From Candidatus Crickella equi (GTDB taxonomy: Bacteria; Bacillota; Clostridia; Peptostreptococcales; Anaerovoracaceae), in contig JAGHUP010000012.1 in the NCBI GenBank assembly GCA_018064755.1, forward strand, positions 25,483 to 89,482: a stretch of 64,000 nt of DNA, read 5' to 3'. The notes below the pieces were generated by a model. That model made no database searches and had not been told where the DNA came from. It saw only the letters and a list, made by a program, of their open reading frames with translations. Made by a program: the position numbers and the translations under genes. Positions 19,106 through 28,908 of the stretch are shown here, piece after piece (position 1 is the stretch's first letter; every line of letters starts with the position of its first letter).

Positions 19106-19273
19106 TTATGCCTCAGCAGGTGCTCCTACAGGGCAGTTTGAAGCGCAGTTACCGCAATCAATGCAAGCGTCAGCGTCGATTACGAATGGAGTTCCCTCGC
19201 TAATAGCGTCAACAGGGCATCCGTCCTTGCATACGCCACAACCGATGCAATCATCAGAAATCTTATAAGCCAT
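19106..19273 (-). CDS. 2[4Fe-4S] ferredoxin, clostridial type
   Basis: A 55-residue electron carrier. Two cluster motifs, CIGCGVCKDGCP and CIDCGNCASNCP, place eight cysteines in the classic clostridial arrangement; they alternate with an acidic linker. It should donate low-potential electrons to oxidoreductases or hydrogenases. The ATG at 19271-19273 (read on -) is preceded by AGGAGG (19281-19286). It stands alone between rex and a divergent gene. I found it by translating the minus strand directly. Confidence 0.95.
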   Translation of the reverse strand: MAYKISDDCIGCGVCKDGCPVDAISEGTPFVIDADACIDCGNCASNCPVGAPAEA

Positions 19274-19340
19274 GATAGTTCCTCCTTCTTATAAATTTTG
19301 ATAGAATGAGTATATCATCAGACAAGGACTTTGTAAATAA

Positions 19341-20195
19341 ATGAAGATAATATCTTTCACAGGAAAGAGCGGTACAGGCAAGAGCTTTCAAGCCACAGCG
19401 CTCGCACAGAAAAGGAATATAGATGCGATAATCGATGACGGTCTCTTGATATACAAGGGCCAGATTGTTGCGGGCACTTCTGCCAAAAAGTCTCCGTCCA
19501 AACGTGAGGCAATGCGAATTGCTCTCTTTAATCATGACTGGCATCGTTCAGAGGTGGTACAGGCTCTTGTAAAGTACCATCCAGAGACGCTCATGATCAT
19601 TGGTACTTCTGACAAAATGACCAATATAGTTTGTGAGTCACTTGGACTTCACGAACCTGAAGAAAGAATATATATAGAGGATGTAACGACTGAGGAACAG
19701 CGTGAGACGGCTCACTATTACAGGCATATCGAGGGTGAGCATGTTATTCCGGCACCTATGGGTCAGCTCAAGAGAGACTTTGCCGGTTACTTTATGAACC
19801 CGCTACGTATTTTCAAGGCTGCCAAAGTCCTGCGTGACGATAATGCGACAGAAACCGAAGAAGACGAGTTCAATCGTACAGTCGTAAGACCACAGTACAG
19901 TTACTTTGGTGTATTTACTATCACTGAGCAAGCACTGAAGGATATCGTGTCTATAACAGCAGAAAAGTATAAAGATAGGCTTGCTGTACTGGATAGACTT
20001 GGCAACGGCAAACAGGAGAATATGGTTGTTGCAATAGATGTAAGACTGGTGCAGGGACCTGGCATGGTTGAGATTTGCGAGGCTTTCCAGAAGGATGTTC
20101 ACCAGGCAATTGAAGATATGACCTCATTCTCGGTGGAAGCTGTTAATATTAGAATTAGGGATATTAGAAAGGATGCAGTTAAACTGCACGCTTAA
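19341..20195 (+). CDS. P-loop NTPase fused to an Asp23/YloU-like domain
   Basis: The N-terminal half has a P-loop, GKSGTGKS near residues 8-15, with DDGLLIYKG and a nucleotide-kinase-like look. The C-terminal 100 residues (EFNRTVVRPQYSYFGVFTI, then SVEAVNIRIRDIRKD) look like the Asp23/Gls24/YloU envelope-stress fold. 284 residues. It is encoded divergently from ferredoxin and ends immediately before the glycosylase gene. The function is unknown; a nucleotide-dependent switch at the envelope is one possibility. Confidence 0.6.
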   Translation: MKIISFTGKSGTGKSFQATALAQKRNIDAIIDDGLLIYKGQIVAGTSAKKSPSKREAMRIALFNHDWHRSEVVQALVKYHPETLMIIGTSDKMTNIVCESLGLHEPEERIYIEDVTTEEQRETAHYYRHIEGEHVIPAPMGQLKRDFAGYFMNPLRIFKAAKVLRDDNATETEEDEFNRTVVRPQYSYFGVFTITEQALKDIVSITAEKYKDRLAVLDRLGNGKQENMVVAIDVRLVQGPGMVEICEAFQKDVHQAIEDMTSFSVEAVNIRIRDIRKDAVKLHA

Positions 20196-21014
20196 ATGAT
20201 ACAGACTATTACTATTACAGGTATTAAAGATTTTGAAGCTGACCACATTTTCGAATGTGGCCAGTGTTTTCGTTGGAATGTTGAAGATGGTAAATATGTT
20301 GGTGTGGCTGGCGGATATGTAGCACGTGTAAGCTATGAAGATGGAATCTTAACTCTTGAGACTACCGGCGGTGATGAGAAATTCTGGAGTCATTACTTCG
20401 ACCTTGAGACTGACTATTCAGCAATTAAGTCAGATATAATCAGTAAGGAACCCAAAATTGAAAAAGCTTGCAATGAAGGCTACGGAATTCGAATTCTCAA
20501 TCAGGATAAGTTCGAGACGCTAATATCATTCATAGTCTCACAGAACAATAATATTCCAAGAATAAAGAAGTGTATCGAATCTATCTGCGAACACTACGGG
20601 GAATATCTTGGAGAAGTGTTCGGCAAGAAGAGATATGCATTTCCAACTGTTGATGCGCTGGCCGATGCATCAATATGTGACCTTGCAGATCTCAAGCTCG
20701 GTTACCGCTGCGAATACATCGTTGCTTCAGCCCAGCAATACAGGAAAGAAGGCGCGCCAACCACATACGACCAGATACTAAGCTATCACGGCATCGGCCC
20801 CAAAGTCGCCAATTGCATATTGCTATTTGGCCTACACAGAGTCGACGCTTTCCCAATAGATACTTGGGTCAAACATATCATGAACGATATGTATGGATTC
20901 AGCGAAAAGGACGTTAAGGGAATGGCTGCTTTTGCGACTGAAAAGTACGGCCAATACGCCGGATATGCCCAACAGTATTTGTTCCATTATTATAGGAACG
21001 TGAAGTTCACATAA
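20196..21014 (+). CDS. 8-oxoguanine DNA glycosylase, OGG1 type
   Basis: A HhH-GPD base-excision repair enzyme of 272 residues. The N-terminal FECGQCFRWN and the helix-hairpin-helix YHGIGPKVANCILLFGL carry the expected catalytic lysine (in GPKVA); the catalytic aspartate is in FPIDTWV. This matches eukaryotic-like OGG1/AlkA proteins that remove 8-oxoG. It starts right after the preceding stop codon, so both are probably co-transcribed. Confidence 0.87.
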   Translation: MIQTITITGIKDFEADHIFECGQCFRWNVEDGKYVGVAGGYVARVSYEDGILTLETTGGDEKFWSHYFDLETDYSAIKSDIISKEPKIEKACNEGYGIRILNQDKFETLISFIVSQNNNIPRIKKCIESICEHYGEYLGEVFGKKRYAFPTVDALADASICDLADLKLGYRCEYIVASAQQYRKEGAPTTYDQILSYHGIGPKVANCILLFGLHRVDAFPIDTWVKHIMNDMYGFSEKDVKGMAAFATEKYGQYAGYAQQYLFHYYRNVKFT

Positions 21015-21031
21015 GCTTCATATAAATGCAG

Positions 21032-21059
21032 TTGACATATAGAGCAAAGGTAGTACAAT
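21032..21059 (+). promoter_or_regulatory. groESL promoter
   Basis: TTGACA at 21032-21037 and TACAAT at 21054-21059, with 16 bases between, sit just before the CIRCE operator. Confidence 0.85.
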
Positions 21060-21072
21060 ATAGTTAAACAAA

Positions 21073-21099
21073 TTAGCACTCTAACGCTGAGAGTGCTAA
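21073..21099. promoter_or_regulatory. CIRCE operator (HrcA site)
   Basis: TTAGCACTC, 9 bases, GAGTGCTAA: a perfect CIRCE element just downstream of the groESL promoter. It implies heat-shock control of groESL by an HrcA repressor encoded elsewhere. Confidence 0.97.
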
Positions 21100-21115
21100 C
21101 TCAAGGAGGAAAGAT

Positions 21116-21394
21116 ATGGCATTAGGTATTAGGCCACTCGGAGCACGAGTTGTAATAAAGAAAATGGAAGCTGTTGAGAAGACTGAGGGCGGCCTCATTC
21201 TCTCCGGAAGCGCTAAGGAAAAGCCACAGCAGGCTGAAGTCCTTGCTGTAGGTCCTGGCACTGAAGATGAGAAGATGGAACTCAAAGTTGGTGATATCGT
21301 AGTGTTCAGCAAGTACGGCGGAAACGATCTTAAGTACAAAGGCGAGGAATACACTATCATCAATCAGAAGGATATTCTCGCAGTTATTGAGTAG
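21116..21394 (+). CDS. groES: co-chaperonin GroES
   Basis: The heptameric lid of the GroEL chamber. 92 residues, with RPLGARVVIKK at the N-terminus and the mobile loop EKTEGGLILSGSAKEKPQ. CAAGGAGG precedes ATG. Controlled through the CIRCE site 17 bases upstream, followed 9 bases later by groEL. Confidence 0.97.
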   Translation: MALGIRPLGARVVIKKMEAVEKTEGGLILSGSAKEKPQQAEVLAVGPGTEDEKMELKVGDIVVFSKYGGNDLKYKGEEYTIINQKDILAVIE

Positions 21395-23023
<1,629 letters not shown>

Positions 23024-23026
23024 TCT

Positions 23027-23060
23027 AAAAACGCAGTGATGAGAATCGCTGCGTTTTTTA
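23027..23060 (+). terminator. groESL terminator
   Basis: AAAAACGCAG (23027-23036) pairs with CTGCGTTTTT (23049-23058), with a T-run after the stem. Confidence 0.88.
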
Positions 23061-23139
23061 TTGTTTAATGTGATGTGATTATTATATAATTTTATCAAGA
23101 TTATGTAATTCTTATGCAAATTATATATAGGAGGATCAT

Positions 23140-23907
23140 ATGATAGAACAAAAGGCTTTGTCCTATGTAAATATGTATGGCGTTCTCGGTTCTCTTGAGA
23201 ATCTGTGCGATCTTGATGATGGCGCTAAGAGAATACTAGCCAAGCTCGACAAGCCGGTTTCACTGTGCTTCAAGGTTGTAGGCGGTCCGTGCTGCACCTT
23301 CCATTTCACTAAGAGTGGTTGCAAGATGACTGAGGGAAGTGCAGGCAGCAATATGATGATGACGTTCGCTGCACCACAGCACTTCAACGCATTGATTGAT
23401 AAGTCAATTCCAGGCGTTCCGGTTAAGGCGCCTGCTAAGACTCTGAAGTTCTTGATGGGACCATTCACTGAACTAACTAACATCCTCAATGATGTTCTTA
23501 GAGCATCTGAGGAGAAACTGGCAGCCGATAGAGATCTCTTCGTAGAGAATACAATGATGACTATGTATGTTATTGCAGGAGCTATTCCGGCACTTGCTAA
23601 TACTGATAGCATTTCTCAAATCAGCGCAGGTAATACGGTAGATGGTGATATTGAGATGAGTATTCCTAATGTTGCAGCTATTACTCTTCGCGTTAAGGAT
23701 CATAAGTTCTCAACAGTTAAAGAGGCTGCGAAGAACCCAAGAGCAACTATGCAGTTCGCAGACATCGACCTGGCACACGGACTCTTTGCCGGCACGGTTT
23801 CAACAGTTAATGAGATGTGCAGAGGTAATATTGTTCTGGCAGGCATGATTTCAATGATAGACAACGTAAACAGAATACTCGACAGGGTATCTGTTTATCT
23901 GGCGTAA
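23140..23907 (+). CDS. SCP2-like sterol-carrier-domain protein
   Basis: A 255-residue cytoplasmic protein whose first half (ILAKLDKPVSLCFKVVGGP, then MMMTFAAPQHFNALID and VKAPAKTLKFLMGPFTEL) resembles the SCP2 lipid/hydrophobic-ligand fold; a similar pattern recurs in the C-terminal part (PRATMQFADIDLAHGLFAG). It is paired with the downstream aminotransferase (15-base gap with AAAGGAGG), so the pair may act on one hydrophobic amino compound. The substrate is unknown. Confidence 0.55.
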   Translation: MIEQKALSYVNMYGVLGSLENLCDLDDGAKRILAKLDKPVSLCFKVVGGPCCTFHFTKSGCKMTEGSAGSNMMMTFAAPQHFNALIDKSIPGVPVKAPAKTLKFLMGPFTELTNILNDVLRASEEKLAADRDLFVENTMMTMYVIAGAIPALANTDSISQISAGNTVDGDIEMSIPNVAAITLRVKDHKFSTVKEAAKNPRATMQFADIDLAHGLFAGTVSTVNEMCRGNIVLAGMISMIDNVNRILDRVSVYLA

Positions 23908-23921
23908 AGGAGGGAAACACT

Positions 23922-25175
23922 ATGGCAAAATATCCTGAGTATGACCACAGCAAGAGTCGCGAGTGGTTCGATAGAGCGCTGAATGTTATTCCTTCCGGTA
24001 TTTACGGACATCTTGGACCATCAGAAGGACTGTTCCTTCCGCTTGAGAAGTGGCCTCTGATTAGCAGCAAGGCACAGGGAACTTATTTCTGGGATATGGA
24101 CGGCAATAAGTATATCGATATGATGTGTGCTTACGGTCCTAATGTTCTTGGATACAATGATCCTGATGTTGATGCCGCTGCACTCGAGCAGATGAAGTTA
24201 GGCAACTGCACAACTGCTCCTTCATACAAGATGGTAGAGTGTGCGGAGCTACTAGTAGATACTGTAGCATCTGCTGACTGGGCATATTTCATGAAGAATG
24301 GTACAGATGCAACTACTTTCTCAGTACTGCTGGCAAGAGCTGCAACTGGAAGAAAGAAGCTGATCTTCTTCAAGGGTTACTATCATGGTAACGATCAGTG
24401 GGCAATGAAGGCAGACTATCCAGGTATTACTCCTGAAGATGTTGCTAATAATATCATCGTTCCATGGTTCGATATCGCTGCGCTGGACGAGGCTTATGCC
24501 AAGGCTAAGGGCGACATTGCAGCAATCATTGCACAGCCATACGACCACGGCAACTTCTATGATAATGTTCTTTCAACTTCAGAGAAGTGGAAAGAAGTTC
24601 GTAAATGGTGTGATGATCACAACGTTCTGCTGATCTTCGACGATGTACGTTGCGGATTCAGACTTGACCTCGCCGGATCAGATCATTATTACGGAATCAA
24701 GGCAGATATCATCTGTTTCTGCAAGGCGCTGGCTAATGGATACAATATGTCATGTGCTTGCGGTGGTAACCATCTCAAGGCAGCAGCATCCAGCCTGTCA
24801 TTCACAGGTTCATATTGGATGAGTGCTGTACCATTTGCAGCTTGCCTTGCAACTATCAATAAGATGAAGGCTCTCGATACTCCAAAGCTGTTCAGAGAGA
24901 AGGGCACTGCTCTTACTGATGGACTTGTTAAGATTGCTGAGAAGCACGGACACAAGTTGGTAGTATCTGGTGAACCTGCTCTGTTCTATCTGAGACTTGC
25001 AGATGATGATTCACTGATGCTGCATCAGAAGTGGGTTGCTGAATGTGTCAGCAGAGGACTGTTTATTGCATCTCACCACAATCACTTCTTGAATGCTGCT
25101 CTGTCTGATGAGGATATTGCAACTGCGTGGGGTATTGCTGATGAAGCTTTCGATGCAGTAGACAAGACACTTTAA
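23922..25175 (+). CDS. class III PLP aminotransferase, GSA-aminomutase-like
   Basis: A fold-type I PLP enzyme of 417 residues, closest in look to glutamate-1-semialdehyde 2,1-aminomutase-like transaminases. MCAYGPNVLGY, MKNGTDATT (cofactor phosphate loop), LIFDDVRCGFR (PLP aspartate) and the Schiff-base lysine in FCKALANGY near residue 269 are seen. No haem genes are nearby, and DDVRCGFR differs from the DEVxxGFR norm, so it is probably a specialised transaminase acting with the SCP2-like partner. Confidence 0.8.
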   Translation: MAKYPEYDHSKSREWFDRALNVIPSGIYGHLGPSEGLFLPLEKWPLISSKAQGTYFWDMDGNKYIDMMCAYGPNVLGYNDPDVDAAALEQMKLGNCTTAPSYKMVECAELLVDTVASADWAYFMKNGTDATTFSVLLARAATGRKKLIFFKGYYHGNDQWAMKADYPGITPEDVANNIIVPWFDIAALDEAYAKAKGDIAAIIAQPYDHGNFYDNVLSTSEKWKEVRKWCDDHNVLLIFDDVRCGFRLDLAGSDHYYGIKADIICFCKALANGYNMSCACGGNHLKAAASSLSFTGSYWMSAVPFAACLATINKMKALDTPKLFREKGTALTDGLVKIAEKHGHKLVVSGEPALFYLRLADDDSLMLHQKWVAECVSRGLFIASHHNHFLNAALSDEDIATAWGIADEAFDAVDKTL

Positions 25176-25205
25176 GCGAGAAATCGTTGAAAAACGAGTA
25201 AGAAT

Positions 25206-25233
25206 AACGGCGCCACATTGTGGCGCCGTTTTG
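25206..25233. terminator. terminator after aminotransferase
   Basis: An 11-bp perfect stem, AACGGCGCCAC (25206-25216) with its complement at 25220-25230 around ATT, then TTGT. Confidence 0.82.
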
Positions 25234-25260
25234 TATTAATACAAATACAAGATTGCGAGA

Positions 25261-25298
25261 AAGTTAGTCGTGACTAACTTATGCGCAAGTGGTAGAAT
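25261..25298 (+). promoter_or_regulatory. guaB promoter with palindromic operator
   Basis: A likely -10 TAGAAT (25293-25298) lies 17 bases after GTGACT (25270-25275). The near-perfect palindrome AAGTTAGTCGTGACTAACTT (25261-25280) covers the -35, as a repressor site would. The regulator is unknown. Confidence 0.5.
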
Positions 25299-25365
25299 CA
25301 TTTCAACAAAATATAACCCTTGAAATTCTAACGTATTAAGCTCGTAAGCTAGAAAGAGGTGCAAA

Positions 25366-26865
25366 ATGGCAACAGTTCTCAAAGAACCATCAAGAACATT
25401 TAACGAATACCTGCTCATTCCTGGCTACTCCAGTGCAGATGCAAGACCGGATAATGTATCCCTCAAGACTCCACTGGTTAAGTTCAAGAAGGGCGAAGAA
25501 CCTGCAATTTCAATGAATATTCCGCTGACTTCAGCAGTTATGCAGGCAGTATCTGACAACAATATGGCCGTTGCACTGGCTAAGGAAGGTGGAGTGTCCT
25601 TCATCTTCGGATCTCAGTCAATTGAGAGCCAGGCAGAGATGGTAAGAAAAGCTAAGAGTACTAAGGCCGGTTTTGTAACAAGTGACCTTAACTTAAAGCC
25701 AGATCAGACTCTCCAGGATGTCCTTGATCTTAAGGCAGCTAAGGGACACTCAACAATTGCAATCACTGAGGATGGAACATACAACGGCAAGCTCCTCGGA
25801 ATGGTTACTTCCAAGGACTACAGAATTTCCAGAATGGACACATCAACTAAGATTAGCGAGTTCATGACTCCATTCGAGGATCTGGTATGTGGTAAGGTTG
25901 GAATCACTCTCGGTGAAGCAAACGACCTCATCTGGGATAACAGAGTTAACCAGCTCCCAATCATCGATGAAAAGCAGCACCTCGTTTCATTCGTTTTCCG
26001 TAAGGACTATGACGCTCATAAGGAATATCCTGATGAGCTGCTGGACGAGGACAAGAGATTCATCGTTGGCGCTGGAATTAATACAAGAGATTTCAAGGAA
26101 AGAGTACCTGCACTTCTTGATGCAGGAGTAGACGTAATGACAATTGACTCATCTGAAGGTTATTCAGAGTGGCAGGCAATTACGCTGAAGTGGATTAGAG
26201 ACACATACGGTGACAGTGTTAAGGTTGGTGCCGGTAATGTTGTAGACGCTGAGGGATTCAATTTCCTCGCTGACTGCGGCGCAGACTTTATCAAGATTGG
26301 TATCGGCGGAGGCTCCATCTGCATCACAAGAGAGCAGAAGGGTATCGGTCGTGGACAGGCAAGCGCAGTACTTGAGGTTGCACAGGCAAGAGATGAGTAC
26401 TTCAAGAAGACAGGCGTATACATTCCTATCTGCTCAGACGGCGGAATCGTCTATGACTATCACATGACTCTGGCTCTGGCTATGGGCGCAGACTTCATCA
26501 TGCTCGGCAGATACTTCGCAAGATTCGATGAGTCCCCATCACAGAAACTCATGCTCAACGGAAACTACGTTAAGGAGTACTGGGGCGAAGGTTCAGCAAG
26601 AGCTCGTAACTGGCAGAGATACGATCTCGGTGGAGATGCCAAGCTGAAGTTCGAAGAAGGCGTTGATTCCTACGTTCCATACGCAGGACCACTGCATGAA
26701 GGACTGCAGATGTCACTTATGAAGGTTAAGTCAACAATGTGCAACGTTGGAGTTCTGAGCATTCCGGAGCTTCACAAGAATGCCAAGCTGACTCTCGTTA
26801 GTGCAGTATCCATCGTAGAGGGTGGAGCTCACGACGTAATCCTTAAGGATGGAACAAGAAGATAA
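25366..26865 (+). CDS. guaB: inosine-5'-monophosphate dehydrogenase
   Basis: Oxidises IMP to XMP, the committed step of GMP synthesis. 499 residues: an N-terminal barrel part, two CBS repeats near 110-220 ([10 protein letters not shown] ... [21 protein letters not shown]), then the catalytic [19 protein letters not shown] with the active-site cysteine near residue 317. AAAGAGGTG precedes the ATG. guaA follows after a 34-base gap, so GMP synthesis is encoded as a unit. Confidence 0.96.
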   Translation: MATVLKEPSRTFNEYLLIPGYSSADARPDNVSLKTPLVKFKKGEEPAISMNIPLTSAVMQAVSDNNMAVALAKEGGVSFIFGSQSIESQAEMVRKAKSTKAGFVTSDLNLKPDQTLQDVLDLKAAKGHSTIAITEDGTYNGKLLGMVTSKDYRISRMDTSTKISEFMTPFEDLVCGKVGITLGEANDLIWDNRVNQLPIIDEKQHLVSFVFRKDYDAHKEYPDELLDEDKRFIVGAGINTRDFKERVPALLDAGVDVMTIDSSEGYSEWQAITLKWIRDTYGDSVKVGAGNVVDAEGFNFLADCGADFIKIGIGGGSICITREQKGIGRGQASAVLEVAQARDEYFKKTGVYIPICSDGGIVYDYHMTLALAMGADFIMLGRYFARFDESPSQKLMLNGNYVKEYWGEGSARARNWQRYDLGGDAKLKFEEGVDSYVPYAGPLHEGLQMSLMKVKSTMCNVGVLSIPELHKNAKLTLVSAVSIVEGGAHDVILKDGTRR

Positions 26866-26899
26866 TTATTGATTTTGGGATATATTGAGAGGTAAGAAA

Positions 26900-27880
26900 A
26901 TGGCAGAAGTAAGACCTGAAATGGAAAGAATTACAACTCCTGAACTCGCTAAGAAGTTCATCGACGAACAGGTTGAGGCTATCAGAGCTCAGGTTGGAGA
27001 TAAGAAGGTGCTGCTCGCACTTTCCGGCGGTGTTGACTCATCCGTAGTTGCTGCACTGCTGATTAAGGCTATCGGCGATCAGCTGGTATGCGTACACGTT
27101 AACCACGGACTCCTCCGTAAGGGCGAGCCTGAGATGGTAGTTAAGGTATTCAGAGAAGAGCTCGGAGCTAACCTGATTTATTCAGACTCCGTAGACAGAT
27201 TCCTCGACAAGCTCGAGGGCGTTGATGATCCAGAGACTAAGAGAAAGATTATCGGTGCTGAGTTCATCGAAGTATTTGCAGAAGAAGCAAGAAAACTCGA
27301 AGGAATCGAGTTCCTCGCACAGGGAACAATTTATCCAGACATCACTGAATCCAAGGGCGTTAAGGCACACCACAATGTAGGTGGACTTCCTGAGGATCTG
27401 CAGTTCGAACTCGTAGAGCCAGTTAAGTTCCTCTACAAGGACGAGGTAAGAGTAGTAGGTTCTGCACTTGGACTTCCTGACAAGATGGTATATAGACAGC
27501 CATTCCCAGGACCAGGACTTGGCGTAAGATGCACAGGCGCTATCACTAGAGATAGACTTGAAGCACTGAGAGAAGCTGATGCTATCGCAAGAGAAGAAAT
27601 TGACAAGCTCCCTGAGACTCCATGGCAGTACTTCGTTACAATTCCAGACATCAAGTCAACAGGAATCAAGTATGTTAACGGCGAAGGCCAGAGATATATG
27701 GGTTGGCCAGCTGTAATCAGAGCCGTAAACACTGTTGATGCAGTAACAGCTGAATCTGTACAGCTCCCATGGGAAACTCTCTGCACTATCAGAGATAGAA
27801 TCATGGCAGAAGTTGATGGAATCAACAGAGTACTCTGGGATTACTCCAACAAGCCAATGGCAACAATCGAGTGGGAGTAA
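26900..27880 (+). CDS. guaA: GMP synthase, ATP-pyrophosphatase subunit only
   Basis: Amidates XMP to GMP. The PP-loop LALSGGVDSSVVA near residues 42-54, KAHHNVGGLP and the C-terminal dimerisation domain ending IEWE are present. The glutaminase (GATase) domain of about 190 residues at the N-terminus of usual bacterial GuaA is missing, so this is a split-type 326-residue enzyme that needs a separate glutaminase or free ammonia. ATG 26900 has GAGAGG before it. Its last codons are the integration target of the neighbouring mobile elements and are kept intact. Confidence 0.93.
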   Translation: MAEVRPEMERITTPELAKKFIDEQVEAIRAQVGDKKVLLALSGGVDSSVVAALLIKAIGDQLVCVHVNHGLLRKGEPEMVVKVFREELGANLIYSDSVDRFLDKLEGVDDPETKRKIIGAEFIEVFAEEARKLEGIEFLAQGTIYPDITESKGVKAHHNVGGLPEDLQFELVEPVKFLYKDEVRVVGSALGLPDKMVYRQPFPGPGLGVRCTGAITRDRLEALREADAIAREEIDKLPETPWQYFVTIPDIKSTGIKYVNGEGQRYMGWPAVIRAVNTVDAVTAESVQLPWETLCTIRDRIMAEVDGINRVLWDYSNKPMATIEWE

Positions 27881-27881
27881 T
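27869..27881. other. attachment core, left (attL) in guaA 3' end
   Basis: GAGTGGGAGTAAT covers the last guaA codons and stop. The same 13 bases recur at 43176-43188 and 51591-51603, which identifies the integration core. Confidence 0.88.
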
Positions 27882-27939
27882 CAAGAAAATCCAGCAACCC
27901 GTTGAAAACACTGGATTTTAGAAAGTGAAAAATGCCTTA

Positions 27940-27977
27940 TGGCAACACTTTGGCAACAAAATAGTCACTAGAATACT
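27940..27977. repeat. left-end arm-type repeats of the element
   Basis: TGGCAAC at 27940-27946 and 27951-27957, then TCACTAGAATACT at 27965-27977. The right end repeats the TGGCAAC pair (43057, 43068) with the same spacing, and carries the inverse complement AGTATTCTAGTGA at 43091-43103. Likely integrase arm-binding sites. Confidence 0.6.
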
Positions 27978-27987
27978 ATAGCAATAC

Positions 27988-28032
27988 AAAACGCTATCCA
28001 ACATTGAGATAAAAGTTGGATAGCGTTTTTTC
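27988..28032. terminator. terminator between guaA and the repressor gene
   Basis: A 15-bp stem, AAAACGCTATCCAAC (27988-28002) with its complement at 28015-28029, and T-runs. It serves the minus-strand repressor gene and shields guaA from the element. Confidence 0.85.
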
Positions 28033-28033
28033 G

Positions 28034-28507
28034 TTACCATAATTGAGGACTGTCTTTACTTGGGGAGTAGAAATCGTTAGATGAATAGCGCCAATCATCA
28101 TATTCTTCCTGCGTTATTTCACCTTTACGTAGAGCGTCGCACTTTCTAGCCCATTCATAGATGTTAAGAATCAAACCATCATCAAGTTTGTCGGGATCTG
28201 TAAGTACAGCAACGCAACCTTCATCTCTGATTGTGAGTGTCAGTCCGTGTGAATCCTCAAGTGAGAATAATGTATGCATGATGCCGTTCATGGTATCAGT
28301 GTTAGGAACATCTAGAGCACTTACAGATATTTCAAATACATTTGCCAGTTTTTCGAGGGTGTCAATCTTTGGCGTTCTTTTGCCAGATTCATACTGAGCA
28401 ATTCGTATATCTGCTGTTACATCAGAATATCCAATAGCTACACCGAGATCTTTCTGTGTCATTCCGACTTTGCGACGGAAGAATTTAATACGTTCACCAA
28501 TTGACAT
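28034..28507 (-). CDS. C1-type XRE-family repressor of the element
   Basis: 157 residues: an N-terminal Cro/C1 helix-turn-helix (KVGMTQKDLGVAIGYSD, then IAQYESGKRTPKIDTLEKLA) and a C-terminal dimerisation/sensing part without a visible RecA-type cleavage motif. It is encoded divergently from xis-int. Four related 16-bp sites (TAAAC-N6-GTTTA) lie in the shared control region, so it most likely represses both itself and integrase. Confidence 0.88.
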   Translation of the reverse strand: MSIGERIKFFRRKVGMTQKDLGVAIGYSDVTADIRIAQYESGKRTPKIDTLEKLANVFEISVSALDVPNTDTMNGIMHTLFSLEDSHGLTLTIRDEGCVAVLTDPDKLDDGLILNIYEWARKCDALRKGEITQEEYDDWRYSSNDFYSPSKDSPQLW

Positions 28508-28557
28508 GTTAATAAGCTCCTATCTATTCAAATAATGAAAATAATTTGGATAAATGG

Positions 28558-28586
28558 AATATAGCATATTTGTTTAATACATTCAA
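28558..28586 (-). promoter_or_regulatory. repressor promoter
   Basis: On the minus strand, TTGAAT (28581-28586) and TATATT (28558-28563) are 17 bases apart. The spacer carries an imperfect operator copy (28561-28576). Confidence 0.75.
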
Positions 28587-28593
28587 GATAAAC

Positions 28594-28682
28594 TAAACAA
28601 AAAAGTTTAATATTTTTACCAAAAACCTATTGACTTAAACAAAAGTGTTTAGTAATATAAGGTACTAAACAAAAAGGTTTAG
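28594..28682 (+). promoter_or_regulatory. xis-int promoter with three operators
   Basis: TTGACT (28630-28635) and TAATAT (28653-28658) are exactly 17 bases apart, and the operator TAAACAAAAGTGTTTA (28636-28651) fills the spacer. Further copies are at 28594-28609 and 28666-28681, the latter covering the transcription start region. Bound repressor would block the promoter. Confidence 0.82.
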
Positions 28683-28713
28683 TAAATAATGTTATAAATA
28701 AGGAGGAAAAAGT

Positions 28714-28908
28714 ATGCGACGAAAGACAGTAATGAATGCAGAAGAGGTCGCTGATGAGCTGGGAATATCAAAAGCATATGCTTACAAGATAATTCAGAAG
28801 CTGAACAACGAACTGAAAGAGAAGGGATATTTAACTATCTCCGGAAAAGTTAACACTCACTATTTTAACGAAAGAATCTGTTATGGGATTGGAAAGGAGG
28901 ACATGTAA
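28714..28908 (+). CDS. Xis-like helix-turn-helix protein
   Basis: A 64-residue DNA-binding protein with a clear helix-turn-helix (MNAEEVADELGISKAYAYKI). It immediately precedes and overlaps the integrase by one base, the usual place for a recombination directionality factor. It could equally be a small activator; no experiment-like evidence exists in the sequence. ATAAGGAGG precedes ATG. Confidence 0.7.
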   Translation: MRRKTVMNAEEVADELGISKAYAYKIIQKLNNELKEKGYLTISGKVNTHYFNERICYGIGKEDM

